A stretch of DNA of 64,000 nucleotides from Botrimarina hoheduenensis (GTDB lineage Bacteria; Planctomycetota; Planctomycetia; Pirellulales; Lacipirellulaceae), in assembly GCF_007859815.1 (NCBI RefSeq), contig NZ_SJPH01000002.1:756001-820000 (forward strand), in the 5' to 3' direction. Below, piece after piece: positions 1 through 9,449 of the stretch; within the stretch, counting starts at the first letter, position 1; every line of letters begins with the position of its first letter. The notes under the pieces are model-generated. The model worked only from the letters and a program-made list of their open reading frames with translations, ran no database searches and was not told the DNA's origin. Both the position numbers and the translations under genes were made by a program.

Positions 1-30
1 GATTTAGCCTGACACCTATTTTGGTATCCA

Positions 31-1113
31 ATGGAGAAGCGTGTGATTCCAGCCAAGAGACGACGCGCAGGCAAGAAGCCGCGACCGTGGCGAGGTTTGG
101 CCGGTTTTACACTCGTCGAGCTCTTGGTGGTGATCGCCATCATTGGCATCTTGGTTGCGTTGTTGCTGCCGGCAGTTCAAGCAGCGCGTGAGGCCGCCCG
201 CCGGATCAACTGCACCAGTAATCTGAAGCAGATTGGTCTGGCGGTTCTGAACTATGAATCCGCACGCGGCAAGCTCCCGCCCGGCGGTTCCTACGGACCC
301 AAACCCACCAGCTCGCCGACCGCGCAGGTCACGCTGATCGCGGGCCTGAACCACAGCTGGTTCGTGTTCATCCTGGAGTATCTGGAAGAGCAGGCGTTGT
401 TTGATCAGTTTGATGTCCAGTCGGTCAATGTCGCGTTGACGCCAGGTTCACCGGCCGCCAACCAGCCTACGTCGCTGCTGTGCCCGTCCGATGGTGCCAG
501 CGGTCGGCGTTACGAGCATCGCTTGCTGAAGATCGATGGGCAGCCGTCTTACTTTGGCAAAGGCAACTACGCTGCTTACACAAGCGTTTATCACGCCGAT
601 CGGCTGGGCTTTCCCGGGGCGATTCCGCTCTTCGGGCAAGAGCTGCGGGAGGTGTCAGACGGCACGACCGCTACGCTGATGGTTTCCGAGGTTCGCACGC
701 GCGCTACCGAGAAAGACGTCCGGGGAGCTTGGGCGTTGCCCTGGGCCGGTGCCGCCTTGCTGGCCTATGACATGCACAGCGCTAATGGCATCAGCGGACC
801 CGACGCGGTAGACCGATTCGAACCGCTCACAGCTTGGCTCGAAGACGGTTTAGCCAGGACGCCTAACGGGCTGATCTACGACGCGATCGATCGGTGCGAC
901 GGTCCTGAAGAAGCACTCTTTGAGGGGCTCCCCTGCACCGGGGATGGCCGAGAGGGGGGCCTGTCTTTCCAATCGGCCGCACCGCGCGCGGCTCACACGG
1001 GCGGAGTGAACGCTGGCTACCTCGACGGGCGTGTGGAATTCGTCCTTGATGATATTGATCCGCTGGTCATGACTTACCTCGTGTACGTACGCGACGGTAG
1101 TAGCATCCGCTAG
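31..1113 (+). CDS. DUF1559 family prepilin-like protein
   Basis: A 360-residue protein with a type IV prepilin N-terminus. A basic leader of about 25 residues is followed by G25-F26-T-L-V-E30 and a hydrophobic helix, so prepilin peptidase would cleave after G25 and E30 would be the conserved Glu5 of the mature protein. The C-terminus carries the H-x9-DG motif ([12 protein letters not shown]) of DUF1559 proteins, which are greatly expanded in planctomycetes. A periplasmic or surface role in a type II secretion or pilus-like assembly is inferred; no substrate is known. It stands alone, with no pilus genes nearby. The family call is secure, the function is not. Confidence 0.9.
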   Translation: MEKRVIPAKRRRAGKKPRPWRGLAGFTLVELLVVIAIIGILVALLLPAVQAAREAARRINCTSNLKQIGLAVLNYESARGKLPPGGSYGPKPTSSPTAQVTLIAGLNHSWFVFILEYLEEQALFDQFDVQSVNVALTPGSPAANQPTSLLCPSDGASGRRYEHRLLKIDGQPSYFGKGNYAAYTSVYHADRLGFPGAIPLFGQELREVSDGTTATLMVSEVRTRATEKDVRGAWALPWAGAALLAYDMHSANGISGPDAVDRFEPLTAWLEDGLARTPNGLIYDAIDRCDGPEEALFEGLPCTGDGREGGLSFQSAAPRAAHTGGVNAGYLDGRVEFVLDDIDPLVMTYLVYVRDGSSIR

Positions 1114-1155
1114 CCCGATTCCCCGTTCATTGCCGGGCGTTTCGCCCGATCGCCC

Positions 1156-1515
1156 GTGTCAAAGTCAAAGTCTCCACCGCCTTCTTTGCTGTTGGTCGCT
1201 TGCCTAACGCTAGGAATCGCGTTGCTGGTTGCGGGGTTTGCCTGGCCGGTGCTCTTTGGCAGGCCCTCCGAGGCGGCCCGAAACGAAGCGACCGAATTCC
1301 TCGACGCTAGCCAGGCGATGGAATCGGCCGCCGCCGCCCGCACCGCCGCTGAACGCGACGCCCAGATGAGCGAGGTCCGTGACCGCTATCGTGAGGCCCG
1401 GAAGAAAGTCGAATCCACACGCGATGCGGCGGGTAAGACGGCTTTCTGGTTGAAGGTTGCCGGAGGCGGCGTAGCGGCGGTGGGTGCCTTTGGTCTGCTG
1501 GCAAATCGTTCTTAG
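1156..1515 (+). CDS. small membrane protein, two predicted TM helices
   Basis: A 119-residue protein I do not recognise. It begins with GTG after a proline/lysine-rich head. A hydrophobic segment (residues about 9-33) is followed by an Ala/Glu/Arg-rich, probably coiled-coil stretch (about 40-95) and a second hydrophobic segment near the C-terminus (about 98-115). The layout suggests a membrane hairpin with a helical soluble domain. It lies 42 nt after the DUF1559 gene and just before the metalloprotease gene, all on the same strand. A short CGGGCG-TTT-CGCCCG hairpin precedes the start. Confidence 0.6.
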   Translation: MSKSKSPPPSLLLVACLTLGIALLVAGFAWPVLFGRPSEAARNEATEFLDASQAMESAAAARTAAERDAQMSEVRDRYREARKKVESTRDAAGKTAFWLKVAGGGVAAVGAFGLLANRS

Positions 1516-1569
1516 TGTCCTTCACTTAGCTCCTGCATGCGGCGTCCTAGCGGTCGCCGTCTTCTGCCG

Positions 1570-2895
1570 ATGTCACGCTCGCCCCGTCCCGCTGCTAGTC
1601 GAGCGAATCGGTTCGGGGTGTGTCTCACGCTGTTGTCACTCTCGGTTCCAGTTAGCCCTGCCGCTGCAATCGAGTTGGTACTCGATTACACGCTAGATGA
1701 GAACAACGCGAATTGGTTCGGCGTTTCTCCCGAGGGAATCGCGCGGCGTGCGACACTCGACGCCGCGGCAGATTTTTTATCGGCGATCATTACGAACGAA
1801 GACTGGAGCGCCCTGCCATCGCTGAACCGTTCATTCGGTCTGACGGACTTGTTTGCGTCTTCGATCATCGGACTGGATGGCCAGCCGATTGCTGGCTTCG
1901 CCGAATCGGATGGGCGTGGGTATGAGTACTCGATCCCAACCAGTAACCGATCGGCGGTAGGGGCGAACCAGTACGTGGTTTATGTGGGAGCGTTCGCTTT
2001 TGACACCGCCACCACGGCACGAGCCAAGGGGGGCTGGAACGACGCCGACCGACGGAACCCCGCCGGCTTCGCGGGTGTCGAGTTCAACACCTGGGGCGGG
2101 CGGATCTACTTCGATCTGAGCGAGAACTGGTACTGGGGCCAAAATCCGGGCCCTAACCCGACCGACAACTACGGGGTTCAGGACCCTAACAAGATGCCGC
2201 TGGTCGATATTACGACCGACAACTGGGACTACTCAACGGTCTCGGATAGCTGGAAGGGCTTTGACCTGCGGACGATCGACGCTGGCGCCGCTAGCAAGGG
2301 GGATCTCTACGGAACGGCCTTGCACGAACTCCTGCACGCTTTGGGCGCAACCACCAGTAATTTTACTGACTATGTGGGGCTAAGCCCTCAGGGCGATCTG
2401 CTGGGCCCTAATGTGGTCGCCGTTCACGGCGGACCGGTGCCGGCAGCGGGAGGCCACTTTGCCGAGAACCTGCAGTCGTTCGTATGGGATTCACAGGGTA
2501 TTGTTTCGGAAGCCTTGCTGGATCCCAACTCGCTCAGCGGGGTCCGCAAGTACCTCACCGAGATTGATGTGGCGTTGCTTCGCGACTTGGGATACGAGGT
2601 CCTACCGAATTTTGCCGCGGAGCCTCTCGCGGCCGATTTCAATCTAGATGCGGTTGTTGACCTCGCGGATTACACTATCTGGAGAGACAGCTACGGTTCG
2701 ACGGAGCAACTTGCAGCCGACGCCGATGGAAGCGGCACGGTTGACGAAGCGGACTACCTCGTGTGGGTAGCCGAGTACGGAAGGCAGGCGCCACCTACCG
2801 CAATGAGCTTCGCGACGCCTGAGCCGGCCTCGCTGATGATCGCGGCGGTGGGAGCGCTCTCTCTACGGCAACGACGGGGCTTTTATCGTCGTTAA
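1570..2895 (+). CDS. secreted HExxH metalloprotease-like protein with dockerin-type repeat and PEP-CTERM tail
   Basis: About 441 residues, starting with a signal peptide ending near APAAA-type residues. HELLHALG near residue 252 is a zincin motif, so a secreted zinc metalloprotease is likely. Residues about 355-405 hold two Ca-binding dockerin-like repeats (DFNLDAVVDLADY and DADGSGTVDEADY), common in planctomycete secreted proteins. The C-terminus is a PEP-CTERM sorting signal: TPEPASL, a hydrophobic stretch and RQRRG. Exosortase/PEP-CTERM processing is therefore expected, but no exosortase lies in this window. An in-frame ATG 33 nt upstream (1537) is an alternative start. Substrate unknown. 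Confidence 0.8.
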   Translation: MSRSPRPAASRANRFGVCLTLLSLSVPVSPAAAIELVLDYTLDENNANWFGVSPEGIARRATLDAAADFLSAIITNEDWSALPSLNRSFGLTDLFASSIIGLDGQPIAGFAESDGRGYEYSIPTSNRSAVGANQYVVYVGAFAFDTATTARAKGGWNDADRRNPAGFAGVEFNTWGGRIYFDLSENWYWGQNPGPNPTDNYGVQDPNKMPLVDITTDNWDYSTVSDSWKGFDLRTIDAGAASKGDLYGTALHELLHALGATTSNFTDYVGLSPQGDLLGPNVVAVHGGPVPAAGGHFAENLQSFVWDSQGIVSEALLDPNSLSGVRKYLTEIDVALLRDLGYEVLPNFAAEPLAADFNLDAVVDLADYTIWRDSYGSTEQLAADADGSGTVDEADYLVWVAEYGRQAPPTAMSFATPEPASLMIAAVGALSLRQRRGFYRR

Positions 2896-2919
2896 GCACA
2901 AGGAAGTGTGGGAGCAAAC

Positions 2920-5139
2920 ATGCCAAAGCGATTGGTCTTTAGATCGGCAACTAGCCGCCCGGCGACTTCGGGGGCATGGCTATCGAGCCGCTATGTTCGC
3001 ATTGCATTAGGGCTGATTGTGGCCGCCAGCGTCTCGCTGGCGGATACCCCTGCAGCGCTAGCGACCCCAACCAAGAAAACGACGCGGGTCTCCGCGCGAT
3101 TGACCGCGGCGGAAGTCGCTAAGCCGCTCGCGCAAGCCAACCCAGAGACCAGTCCGTCTCCCGTGCCACCAGCGATTGAGCCGCAAGAGCCCGCAACGGC
3201 GGCCCCTGACGACGCTACGCCGGTAATCGAATTAAGTGTCGATGCCACCACGCTGCACCGCAGCCTGCTGACAAGCGAGCAGACGATTCCCATCAAGCCG
3301 GGCCGCCGCTCGCTTTGGTTTGCCAACTGGGTGCCGGGAGTCGCGGGGCCAACCGGTCAGATTGCCAACCTGGCACGCGTGGTCTTTAGCAACGAGGACG
3401 ATGAGCCGCTGCGCTGGTCGCGAGACCCGACCGACCTGAATCGGTTCTGGGTGACGGTCCCCGAAGGGGTCGATCGCCTTCAGGTTCGGTTGACCTACCT
3501 GGCGAACCAGCCAACACAACTCTCAACGGGTGTCGATACGTTCGGAACGCGACAACTGCTGACGCTCAACTTTAATACCTGTCTTGTCTATCCCGACGGG
3601 TGCGATGTTTCGCAGACCGCGATTCATACACGTGTCCGTGTGCCGGCAGGCTGGGGAGTCGGTACCGCGATCAAGCCGATCTCGTCCGACCGCCAGACGG
3701 GCGAGATCGACCTCGGTCGTACCAGCCTTAAGCGGTTGGTGGATTCACCGCTGATCGCCGGTCGCTATTACCGGGCTGTACCGCTGGATCGCGAGGGGTT
3801 CCCGCCGACGGTTATGCACTTGGTCGGAGACAGCCACGCCTGCACAACCGTGCCGCAGGAACGTGTCGATCAGCTGACGGAGATCATGCCCCAGGCTGTT
3901 CGGCTATTTGGCTCCGCTCCGTTTGATGATTACGCCTTCTTAGTAGTCTGCACCGATCGCCTGCCGCGCTTCGGTTTAGAGCACGGCGCGAGTTCGCTCA
4001 ATTGCGTGCGGGCCATGGCGCTGCGTGACGACTCGCTCTACCGGCACCGTCCGGCTTACCTGCTGCCCCACGAGTTGGTACACGCATGGTGCGGCAAGCA
4101 CCGCTTGCCCGAGAAGATGTCGAGCACCAATTTCCACGAGCCGCTCGGCACCGAGTTGCTATGGGTTTATGAGGGGCTCACCCAGTACCTGATGCAGTTA
4201 GTGGCGGTTCGCTCCGGACAAGTGTCGATGGGCTACCATCGCGAGTACCTCGCGTATCAGGTCTCGGAGCAGTTGCAGCGGACGGGGCGCGAGTGGCGTC
4301 CGTTGTCCGACACCGCGGTGTCGGCACCCACCCTGCGTGGGGGACCTTCGAACTGGGCCGATCTGCGTCGTGGCCAGGATTACTACGATGAAGGTGCCCT
4401 GTTCTGGCTGAACGTCGATTGCTTGCTCCGCGAGAAGTCGGGCGGCAAGGCCTCGATGGATGATTTTTGCAAGCAGTTCTTTGCCGTTGATACCGATTCA
4501 CCGGTAGCCACGAGTTACTCCTTGGACGACCTAGTAGCGAACCTGGAGTCGCTCGCGGATCACCCATGGCGCGGCATGATCCAAAGGCACGTTTACCTGC
4601 CTCAGGCTGAGCTAGCGCTCGACGGCGTGAATCGCTCGGGTTATGAGCTGGGCTGGGTCCGTCGCAAACCCACGTTTGTCAACAATCGCGAAGAGGTATT
4701 GGGTTCGATCCAAGCGATCGATTCGCTGGGGATCGTGGTCTCGACGGCCGGAGTCGTCGAACGCGTTGTCCCCGAGAGCGTTGCCGATGACTCGGGCCTG
4801 CGCGAGCGTTCCGAGGTGGTCGCGGTCAACCGCCGTGCTTTCTCGCCCTCGGTCCTTAATCAAGAATTGGACGCGGCCGCAAAGTATCGAGACGGTGAAA
4901 CGATCGATCTGATCGTCCGCGAAGGGCAGTGGTACTCGGTTCACGAGCTCAGCTACAGCGAGGGACCTCGCCACGCCGTTCTGAAGCGGCATGACGAAGG
5001 GCCCGACCTGCTCACGGAGATTCTGCGATCGCCCCCTAGCGAAGCCGTGTCATCTGAAAAGACGGCTTCCATGACGGCGAAGTCCAAGTCCTCACGACTA
5101 CGATCGCGAGTTACCGCTGCGGTAAGCGCTCAGCGTTAG
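2920..5139 (+). CDS. M61-type peptidase with C-terminal PDZ domain
   Basis: A 739-residue exported protein. After a hydrophobic signal segment and a Pro/Ala-rich linker comes a beta-rich N-terminal domain (about 80-280), as in glycyl-aminopeptidase family M61. HELVHAWCGKH near residue 383 supplies the zinc HExxH, and the Glu in WVYEGLTQY is the probable third ligand. The C-terminal part (about 600-690, GIVVSTAGVVERVVPESVADDSG) resembles a PDZ domain, as in other M61 enzymes. ATG at 2920 is preferred over GTG at 2908 because GGAG lies five bases upstream. It converges on the phosphatase gene with only 28 nt between the stops. Specificity cannot be read from the sequence. Confidence 0.82.
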   Translation: MPKRLVFRSATSRPATSGAWLSSRYVRIALGLIVAASVSLADTPAALATPTKKTTRVSARLTAAEVAKPLAQANPETSPSPVPPAIEPQEPATAAPDDATPVIELSVDATTLHRSLLTSEQTIPIKPGRRSLWFANWVPGVAGPTGQIANLARVVFSNEDDEPLRWSRDPTDLNRFWVTVPEGVDRLQVRLTYLANQPTQLSTGVDTFGTRQLLTLNFNTCLVYPDGCDVSQTAIHTRVRVPAGWGVGTAIKPISSDRQTGEIDLGRTSLKRLVDSPLIAGRYYRAVPLDREGFPPTVMHLVGDSHACTTVPQERVDQLTEIMPQAVRLFGSAPFDDYAFLVVCTDRLPRFGLEHGASSLNCVRAMALRDDSLYRHRPAYLLPHELVHAWCGKHRLPEKMSSTNFHEPLGTELLWVYEGLTQYLMQLVAVRSGQVSMGYHREYLAYQVSEQLQRTGREWRPLSDTAVSAPTLRGGPSNWADLRRGQDYYDEGALFWLNVDCLLREKSGGKASMDDFCKQFFAVDTDSPVATSYSLDDLVANLESLADHPWRGMIQRHVYLPQAELALDGVNRSGYELGWVRRKPTFVNNREEVLGSIQAIDSLGIVVSTAGVVERVVPESVADDSGLRERSEVVAVNRRAFSPSVLNQELDAAAKYRDGETIDLIVREGQWYSVHELSYSEGPRHAVLKRHDEGPDLLTEILRSPPSEAVSSEKTASMTAKSKSSRLRSRVTAAVSAQR

Positions 5140-5167
5140 TTCGGCGGTCATCCGGCCTGAGAGTGGC

Positions 5168-6277
5168 TTAATTCGTTTGGACAACTGCCGGCGCGGGGGT
5201 CACCCGCAGGTCGGCAAGGTTTATCTGCTGACTCAGCAGCGATTCGCCCCCCAGCCCGATTGCTTCGAGCGTCAACTGCGGCCCAGCCGACCAGTCGATC
5301 CGCACCATACCGAACTGGGTTTGCTTGAGGAGCGGTCCAACGCGGTTGCGGTTCGGCTCGCGTGCTGGCTGTTTGGGGTCGGTAAGTCCCGACGAGGTGA
5401 AGTCCCACATCGGATAGGGCGTGCCGGCCTCGGTGCTGCGAGAGATCTCAGCTAGGTGGCGGTCGCCGCTCAGGAAGATCACCCCTCGGGCCTTGGTACT
5501 ATCGATCAGGTCGTAGAGTCGTTGCCGCTCTCGGGGGAAGTTGCTCCAGCCCTCCCAGCCGTGCTCGTCGGAAACCACCTGCACGCTCGAGCCGATGAGT
5601 CGCACCGCGGCAGGTTCGCTGAGCTGTTCTTCGAGCCACTGCCACTGTGCTTCGCCCAGCAGCGACCCTCCGCCGTCCGGTTGGGGGCCATAGGGACCTC
5701 GGCCTTGCCGCTTCTCAGCGGGTACCTCTCGGAGAGGACTACGAAAGTACCGCGTGTCGAGCAGCAAGACTTGTACGCGCTGGTCCTCGGGCCCGAAACG
5801 CCAGGCCCCATAGACGCCCTCTCGACCCCAACGCGGCGAGTCGGCCGGCTCACGAAAGAACGAGAGCATGACGGTTTGCGAAGCCTCCTTGAAGGGGAAC
5901 TCGCCTCCAGCGTCGTTCAATCCGTAGTCGTGATCGTCCCACGTGGCGAGCACCGGGCAGGCACGCCGCAACCGACGAAAACCAGGCTTAGCACCAAGCT
6001 TGCGATAGGCCGCAGCGATATCGCCGGCCGAGCGTGGCGGGTGCTTCCTGTCGGCATACATGTTATCGCCGATGAAGAGGAAGGCATCGGGCTGCTGGGC
6101 CACGATGTCGTCCCAGATCGGCTGATCGAGGTCCTGCTTCGCGCACGAACCGAACGCGATCTTATCGATCCGCTCAGGCGAGAGGGGCGTCTCACCCGTG
6201 GCCGGGCGGCAGACCGTCGTGAGGACAACGGCAAGAGCGAGCAGACCCTTCAGGCTGCCGCGCGTGAGGAACGTCAT
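5168..6277 (-). CDS. PhoD-like alkaline phosphatase/phosphodiesterase
   Basis: A 369-residue exported metallophosphoesterase with a clear signal peptide (residues 1-28). The metal-ligand blocks of the PhoD family appear in order: FGSCAKQ, IGDNMYAD, TWDDHDYGLNDAGG and SGDRHLAEIS. PhoD enzymes hydrolyse phosphomonoesters or diesters outside the cytoplasm with Ca/Fe. This is the short planctomycete/proteobacterial form without the N-terminal PhoD domain, so phosphatase is secure and alkaline phosphatase activity is inferred. The gene stands alone, and I saw no Pho box in the upstream region. Confidence 0.9.
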   Translation of the reverse strand: MTFLTRGSLKGLLALAVVLTTVCRPATGETPLSPERIDKIAFGSCAKQDLDQPIWDDIVAQQPDAFLFIGDNMYADRKHPPRSAGDIAAAYRKLGAKPGFRRLRRACPVLATWDDHDYGLNDAGGEFPFKEASQTVMLSFFREPADSPRWGREGVYGAWRFGPEDQRVQVLLLDTRYFRSPLREVPAEKRQGRGPYGPQPDGGGSLLGEAQWQWLEEQLSEPAAVRLIGSSVQVVSDEHGWEGWSNFPRERQRLYDLIDSTKARGVIFLSGDRHLAEISRSTEAGTPYPMWDFTSSGLTDPKQPAREPNRNRVGPLLKQTQFGMVRIDWSAGPQLTLEAIGLGGESLLSQQINLADLRVTPAPAVVQTN

Positions 6278-6704
6278 GGATGGCGGTACAGGGGGTTGGC
6301 AAGATACTTAGGATGCGTGATGCCATCGTACCTCAGCGACCAGGCGTCGCAACCTTCTAGTGTACCGACGCGCGATCCCCGGCAAGCCAATCGCCCAAGG
6401 AGGCCATGGGCTAAGCTGATCGGTGTGATAAGCACGGACATCGTTTGGCAGTGGGCAAGAATCATCAAGCAATCAAGCTCGGCAGGCCACCACGTTTGAA
6501 GCAACAAAGTCTCGGCACCGAACTTTGTGTGCGCCCCAAGAGGCTTCCACACGATGATTAGGTGGCGCGGCAGTAATCGCCATGAGTTGGCCTCAGGAGA
6601 TGCAGGACGGCACCAATGCCGGAAAAAGCAGCGCTCGCTCGAAGGGTGAGAGGAACCGCCCTTTAAGGCCAGGGCATTCAGCCTTGAAGCCTAGGGAAGG
6701 AAGC
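6278..6704. other. intergenic, no gene seen
   Basis: About 430 bases between the phosphatase start and the tRNA-like remnant. Short open frames on both strands have no recognisable motifs or good start contexts. I see no RNA gene or repeat here. The promoter of the phosphatase presumably lies at the left end. Confidence 0.5.
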
Positions 6705-6752
6705 GTGGGCACGATAGAACTCGAATCGGTGACCTCTTGCAGGTGTAGCAAG
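6705..6752 (-). pseudogene. tRNA-Val 3'-half remnant (candidate distal attachment site)
   Basis: By my count this 48-base segment matches 43 of 48 positions of 9843-9890, which spans the anticodon arm to the 3' end of the intact tRNA-Val, in the same orientation. The anticodon stem (CTTGC/GCAAG) is kept, but the T stem has two mismatches and the D arm and 5' acceptor strand are missing beyond 6752, so it cannot be a working tRNA. A displaced 3' half of a tRNA lying downstream of the intact tRNA's 3' end is the usual footprint of tRNA-targeted integration. No integrase remains. Confidence 0.7.
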
Positions 6753-7306
6753 TCGGTCATCTTGGCCGATACGCCGCGTAAGCAATTTTCTGGTAGGCGT
6801 TTGTGTTGAGTCGAGGTAGCCAATCCGTTCGTCTCACGAATCGATTATCTATCGGCTTTTCTGCCCCCTTGCGAGGGTCCTCTGGCACTTCTCTGACAAG
6901 CGTCCGCACTTGCTCCGAGGTAGGTGGATCAGACCTCCGCGAATTCGAGCATTTCCGTCGGTGCGGAGGTTGAGGCAGCCTCGGCGGGTTTGCTGGTCGC
7001 CTCTCGCCGCTCAATACGGTCACTCCTAAGCGTGGCCAGCTCTTTGCTAGAATGCGTCGAACGGTGGAGACGAAGCGTGCCGTCGTGTGCCACTGTCCCG
7101 CTTGTCCGGCAGTGGGCCCCGGGTACCCGCTTCAGCACTGCTGGGCAAAGCCAGCAGTGGCATCTATGGAGTGTAAGCCGAAGAAGGATATCCTAAACGG
7201 GACATGGAGCTTTCCCAAAGCGAAATCGTTGGAGTAGTGAAGAGAGTGCGAGAACATCAGTAAAACAACCACCGTCACAAGACGGTAAACCAATAGGAGA
7301 AGGACA
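6753..7306. other. intergenic, mostly featureless
   Basis: About 550 bases with overlapping short minus-strand open frames (for example around 6757-7138). They break into different frames and show no known domain, so they could be a frameshifted remnant. The one clear element is the palindrome at 7136-7159. A good ribosome-binding site (AGGAG, AAGGA) for the next gene closes the region. Confidence 0.45.
7136..7159. repeat. perfect 9-bp palindrome with 6-base loop
   Basis: CACTGCTGG, loop GCAAAG, then CCAGCAGTG. It has no U-run on either side, so it is not a standard terminator. The motif resembles dispersed REP-like palindromes I associate with planctomycete genomes, which is recollection and not a search result. 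No second copy was seen in this window. Confidence 0.5.
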
Positions 7307-8116
7307 GTGAAGACAATGACAACCATATCCGTGAAGACAATCGCGCTTGCGCTTGTGCTGCTGGGCGCCATGACGCCGGCCTTTGCCCAACAGGAAGTTG
7401 CCCTGAAGGATCCCGTCCAGATCGAGATTGAAAACTGGCGCGGCAGGGCGTTCTACGAACTTCTGTTCATGAACCGCCAGCCCGACGGCAGCGGGCTCGG
7501 TGTCTACCACAATTCTCTCGGCTTAGACCTTGAGGCGTCCAACGAGGTGATGGACGCCCGCTTCCGGGCTCTGGATGCAGATACCTTGATAAAGAAATAC
7601 GGGGGTGATGGGGTCATCTTCAATGGTCCGCGCCGTCTCGTGGCTAACAGTATCACCGGGGGGATCGCCTGGAATGGCGGCGAGAAGACGGTGATCGGAA
7701 CGATCCCATTTCGCGTGTTAGGCGTCTTCGAAACCCCTAGCCTCGATAAGGCTGCTACTGAAGAACCGCCTGCTTACTATGTCCTGACCTCTAAACGAAC
7801 CAATTCCTTTAAGTTCCATGCTGGCGAAACGGTATACGAGCTTATCACCCCAGAGGGCGCCGTCTACACCATGTTCAGTCTGTCCCTGAAGATCGACCCC
7901 AAGAACACCATTGAAAACCTGCCCACCCTCGGCGAGCGCCTGAAATTACCGGAAGGTTGGAAATTCAGATCGCGCAAGTTGGATCAGGAAATGATTCTGA
8001 CGTCCACCGCCGATTCCGAACCGCCTAACACGATCGTTCTCGACGAGCTTGTGGGCAACTATCAGTACAACGCTGAAGCCAGCCAACAGACTACGAATCG
8101 GCCAAATCACCCATGA
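7307..8116 (+). CDS. exported protein of unknown function (first cassette-like gene)
   Basis: A 269-residue protein with a signal peptide cleaved near AFA-QQ (about residue 27). The rest is soluble and beta-rich, with no catalytic motif I know. The GTG start is favoured because AGGAG ends 7 bases upstream; ATG at 7316 is possible. It is immediately followed by a long imperfect palindrome and then a DUF1254/DUF1214-like gene, so the two probably travelled and act together outside the cytoplasm. Phrases such as [22 protein letters not shown] do not place it in a family for me. Confidence 0.7.
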   Translation: MKTMTTISVKTIALALVLLGAMTPAFAQQEVALKDPVQIEIENWRGRAFYELLFMNRQPDGSGLGVYHNSLGLDLEASNEVMDARFRALDADTLIKKYGGDGVIFNGPRRLVANSITGGIAWNGGEKTVIGTIPFRVLGVFETPSLDKAATEEPPAYYVLTSKRTNSFKFHAGETVYELITPEGAVYTMFSLSLKIDPKNTIENLPTLGERLKLPEGWKFRSRKLDQEMILTSTADSEPPNTIVLDELVGNYQYNAEASQQTTNRPNHP

Positions 8117-8176
8117 TCGCTCCAGGCACGAGCCCCCTATTATCGGAGCTTGGACGACCAGTGGCCGCTTCGAACA

Positions 8177-8261
8177 GAACGCCGCATAAGAACCGCATGC
8201 ACCTGACCGGATACAGCGGGCTTCGCCCGCTTCCACCGACAGGTGATGCGGGGCGTTCGGC
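8177..8261 (+). repeat. attC-like imperfect palindrome 1
   Basis: Folds into a long arm. 8193-8198 (CCGCAT) pairs with 8246-8251, G8199 is left as a single extrahelical base, and 8200-8205 (CACCTG) pairs with 8240-8245. The centre holds a 7-bp hairpin (AGCGGGC, loop TTC, GCCCGCT) at 8215-8231. The right end GTTCGGC (8255-8261) fits the GTTRRRY core site except for one base, and AAC at 8191-8193 sits in the mirror position. Position just after a gene, a one-base bulge and a variable centre are attC hallmarks. A terminator or REP element is the alternative. Confidence 0.5.
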
Positions 8262-8292
8262 AAAGAAATCAACAACACACGAGTACAACACT

Positions 8293-9306
8293 ATGAAAAT
8301 AGCCATCTCAGCATTGGTCGCCTTGGCCGCGATCCTCCCGAATGCCGGCCTTGCGGAGACTATCCCAGTCACCATCATGAACTACATTCGCGCAGAGAGC
8401 GATGTGCAGTTCAAGGGGTACGCGGAGAGAGCGGGTGGAGTCGGAGAGATTCTGCATCTACGCGAACCTTACTCAGTCGAGAACCAGACGACCATCCGCG
8501 GCAACCGTGACACGCTGTATTCCGCAGTGGTCCTCGATCTCAGCTCGCCGGCGGTGATCGTCAAACCCGAATCAGCAGACCGCTTTCAATCTCTGCTTGT
8601 CATTAGCCAGGATCATTACATGCCTATCCTCAAGCACGGAGGCGGGGAAGTCATGCTGACAATGGACTCTGTGGGGACGCGCTACGCGATGGCACTTTTC
8701 CGGACTTTTGCCGATCCAAATGACCCAGCAGACATGAAGGCCGCGCACGCCCTGCAGGATAAAATCCAAACTAAGCAGGCATCCCCGGGCAAACTCGAAT
8801 TGCCGGAATGGGACATGACTTCCTTTGTGCGAACACGGAAAGATCTCAATCTTCTAGTGGCTAGGCTGTCCGACTTTTCCGACGGATTCGGAAAGAGAGG
8901 CCAGGTGGATCCCATCACCCACCTGATGGCGACCGCCGGTGGATGGGGCGGCAATCCGGCTCGTGGTGCGACATACGTCAGCATTTTTCCTGAGATGAAT
9001 GACGGAAAAACGGCCTACACGCTCACAATGCCGAAGGATGTCCCCGTCGGCGCGTTCTGGTCGGTGACGGTCTACAACAAGGATGGCTTCTTTGAACCCA
9101 ACCAGCTGGGCGCCTACTCCAAAAACAATGTGACAGGCAAGAAGAATGCCGACGGTAGCATGACCATCCATTTCGGGGGTGATCCGGGCGCTGACAATTA
9201 CCTTCCGATTACCGAAGGCTGGAATTACCTGGTGCGTCTATACCTGCCGGAAACGGAAATTCTTGAGGGGGATTGGATTCCTCCGGCAGCTGTTCCCGTA
9301 AAGTAA
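8293..9306 (+). CDS. exported DUF1254/DUF1214-like protein
   Basis: A 337-residue protein with a signal peptide ([21 protein letters not shown]). The N-terminal half (FVRTRKDL..., [34 protein letters not shown]) corresponds to DUF1254. The C-terminal half ([26 protein letters not shown], ending [16 protein letters not shown]) corresponds to DUF1214. These proteins are periplasmic and of unknown activity. The frame stays open back to 8113 through the palindrome, but ATG 8293 gives the signal peptide. It is followed by a second attC-like palindrome. This looks like a transferred gene more typical of Proteobacteria; that origin is inference. Confidence 0.85.
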   Translation: MKIAISALVALAAILPNAGLAETIPVTIMNYIRAESDVQFKGYAERAGGVGEILHLREPYSVENQTTIRGNRDTLYSAVVLDLSSPAVIVKPESADRFQSLLVISQDHYMPILKHGGGEVMLTMDSVGTRYAMALFRTFADPNDPADMKAAHALQDKIQTKQASPGKLELPEWDMTSFVRTRKDLNLLVARLSDFSDGFGKRGQVDPITHLMATAGGWGGNPARGATYVSIFPEMNDGKTAYTLTMPKDVPVGAFWSVTVYNKDGFFEPNQLGAYSKNNVTGKKNADGSMTIHFGGDPGADNYLPITEGWNYLVRLYLPETEILEGDWIPPAAVPVK

Positions 9307-9336
9307 GTGCCATCCTGATCCAGTATAAGTGTGATG

Positions 9337-9449
9337 GCAGAACAAGGCGGTGGAATCAACCGCACCCCTTGTCACGCCTCCTTCTTCCTCGCTTCGCTCG
9401 GGGCAGGTTTCGCGCCACGGGGAGCCGTGAGTCACCTTTGACGTTATAC
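9337..9449 (+). repeat. attC-like imperfect palindrome 2
   Basis: Left end GCAGAAC (9337-9343) and right end GTTATAC (9443-9449) are the candidate R''/R' boxes, with AAC/GTT paired. Spacers of 5 bases (9344-9348) and 6 bases (9437-9442) separate them from arms that pair imperfectly: GGTG 9349-9352 with CACC 9433-9436, TCA with TGA, and CCCC 9365-9368 with GGGG 9419-9422. The centre (about 50 bases) is variable. This spacing matches attC architecture. It differs in sequence from palindrome 1, as attC sites of different cassettes do. Confidence 0.45.

Noticed and set aside
5456-6499. 347-codon open frame on the + strand
   Set aside because: It is antisense to the PhoD-like phosphatase, which has all metal motifs; the + frame has no motif and an Arg/Leu-rich composition typical of shadows in GC-rich genes.
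6757-7138. Minus-strand open frames in the gap before the cassette-like genes
   Set aside because: Pieces in two frames (for example SEQVRTLVREVPEDPRKGAE) hint at a frameshifted gene, but I could not recognise a family, so no pseudogene was called.
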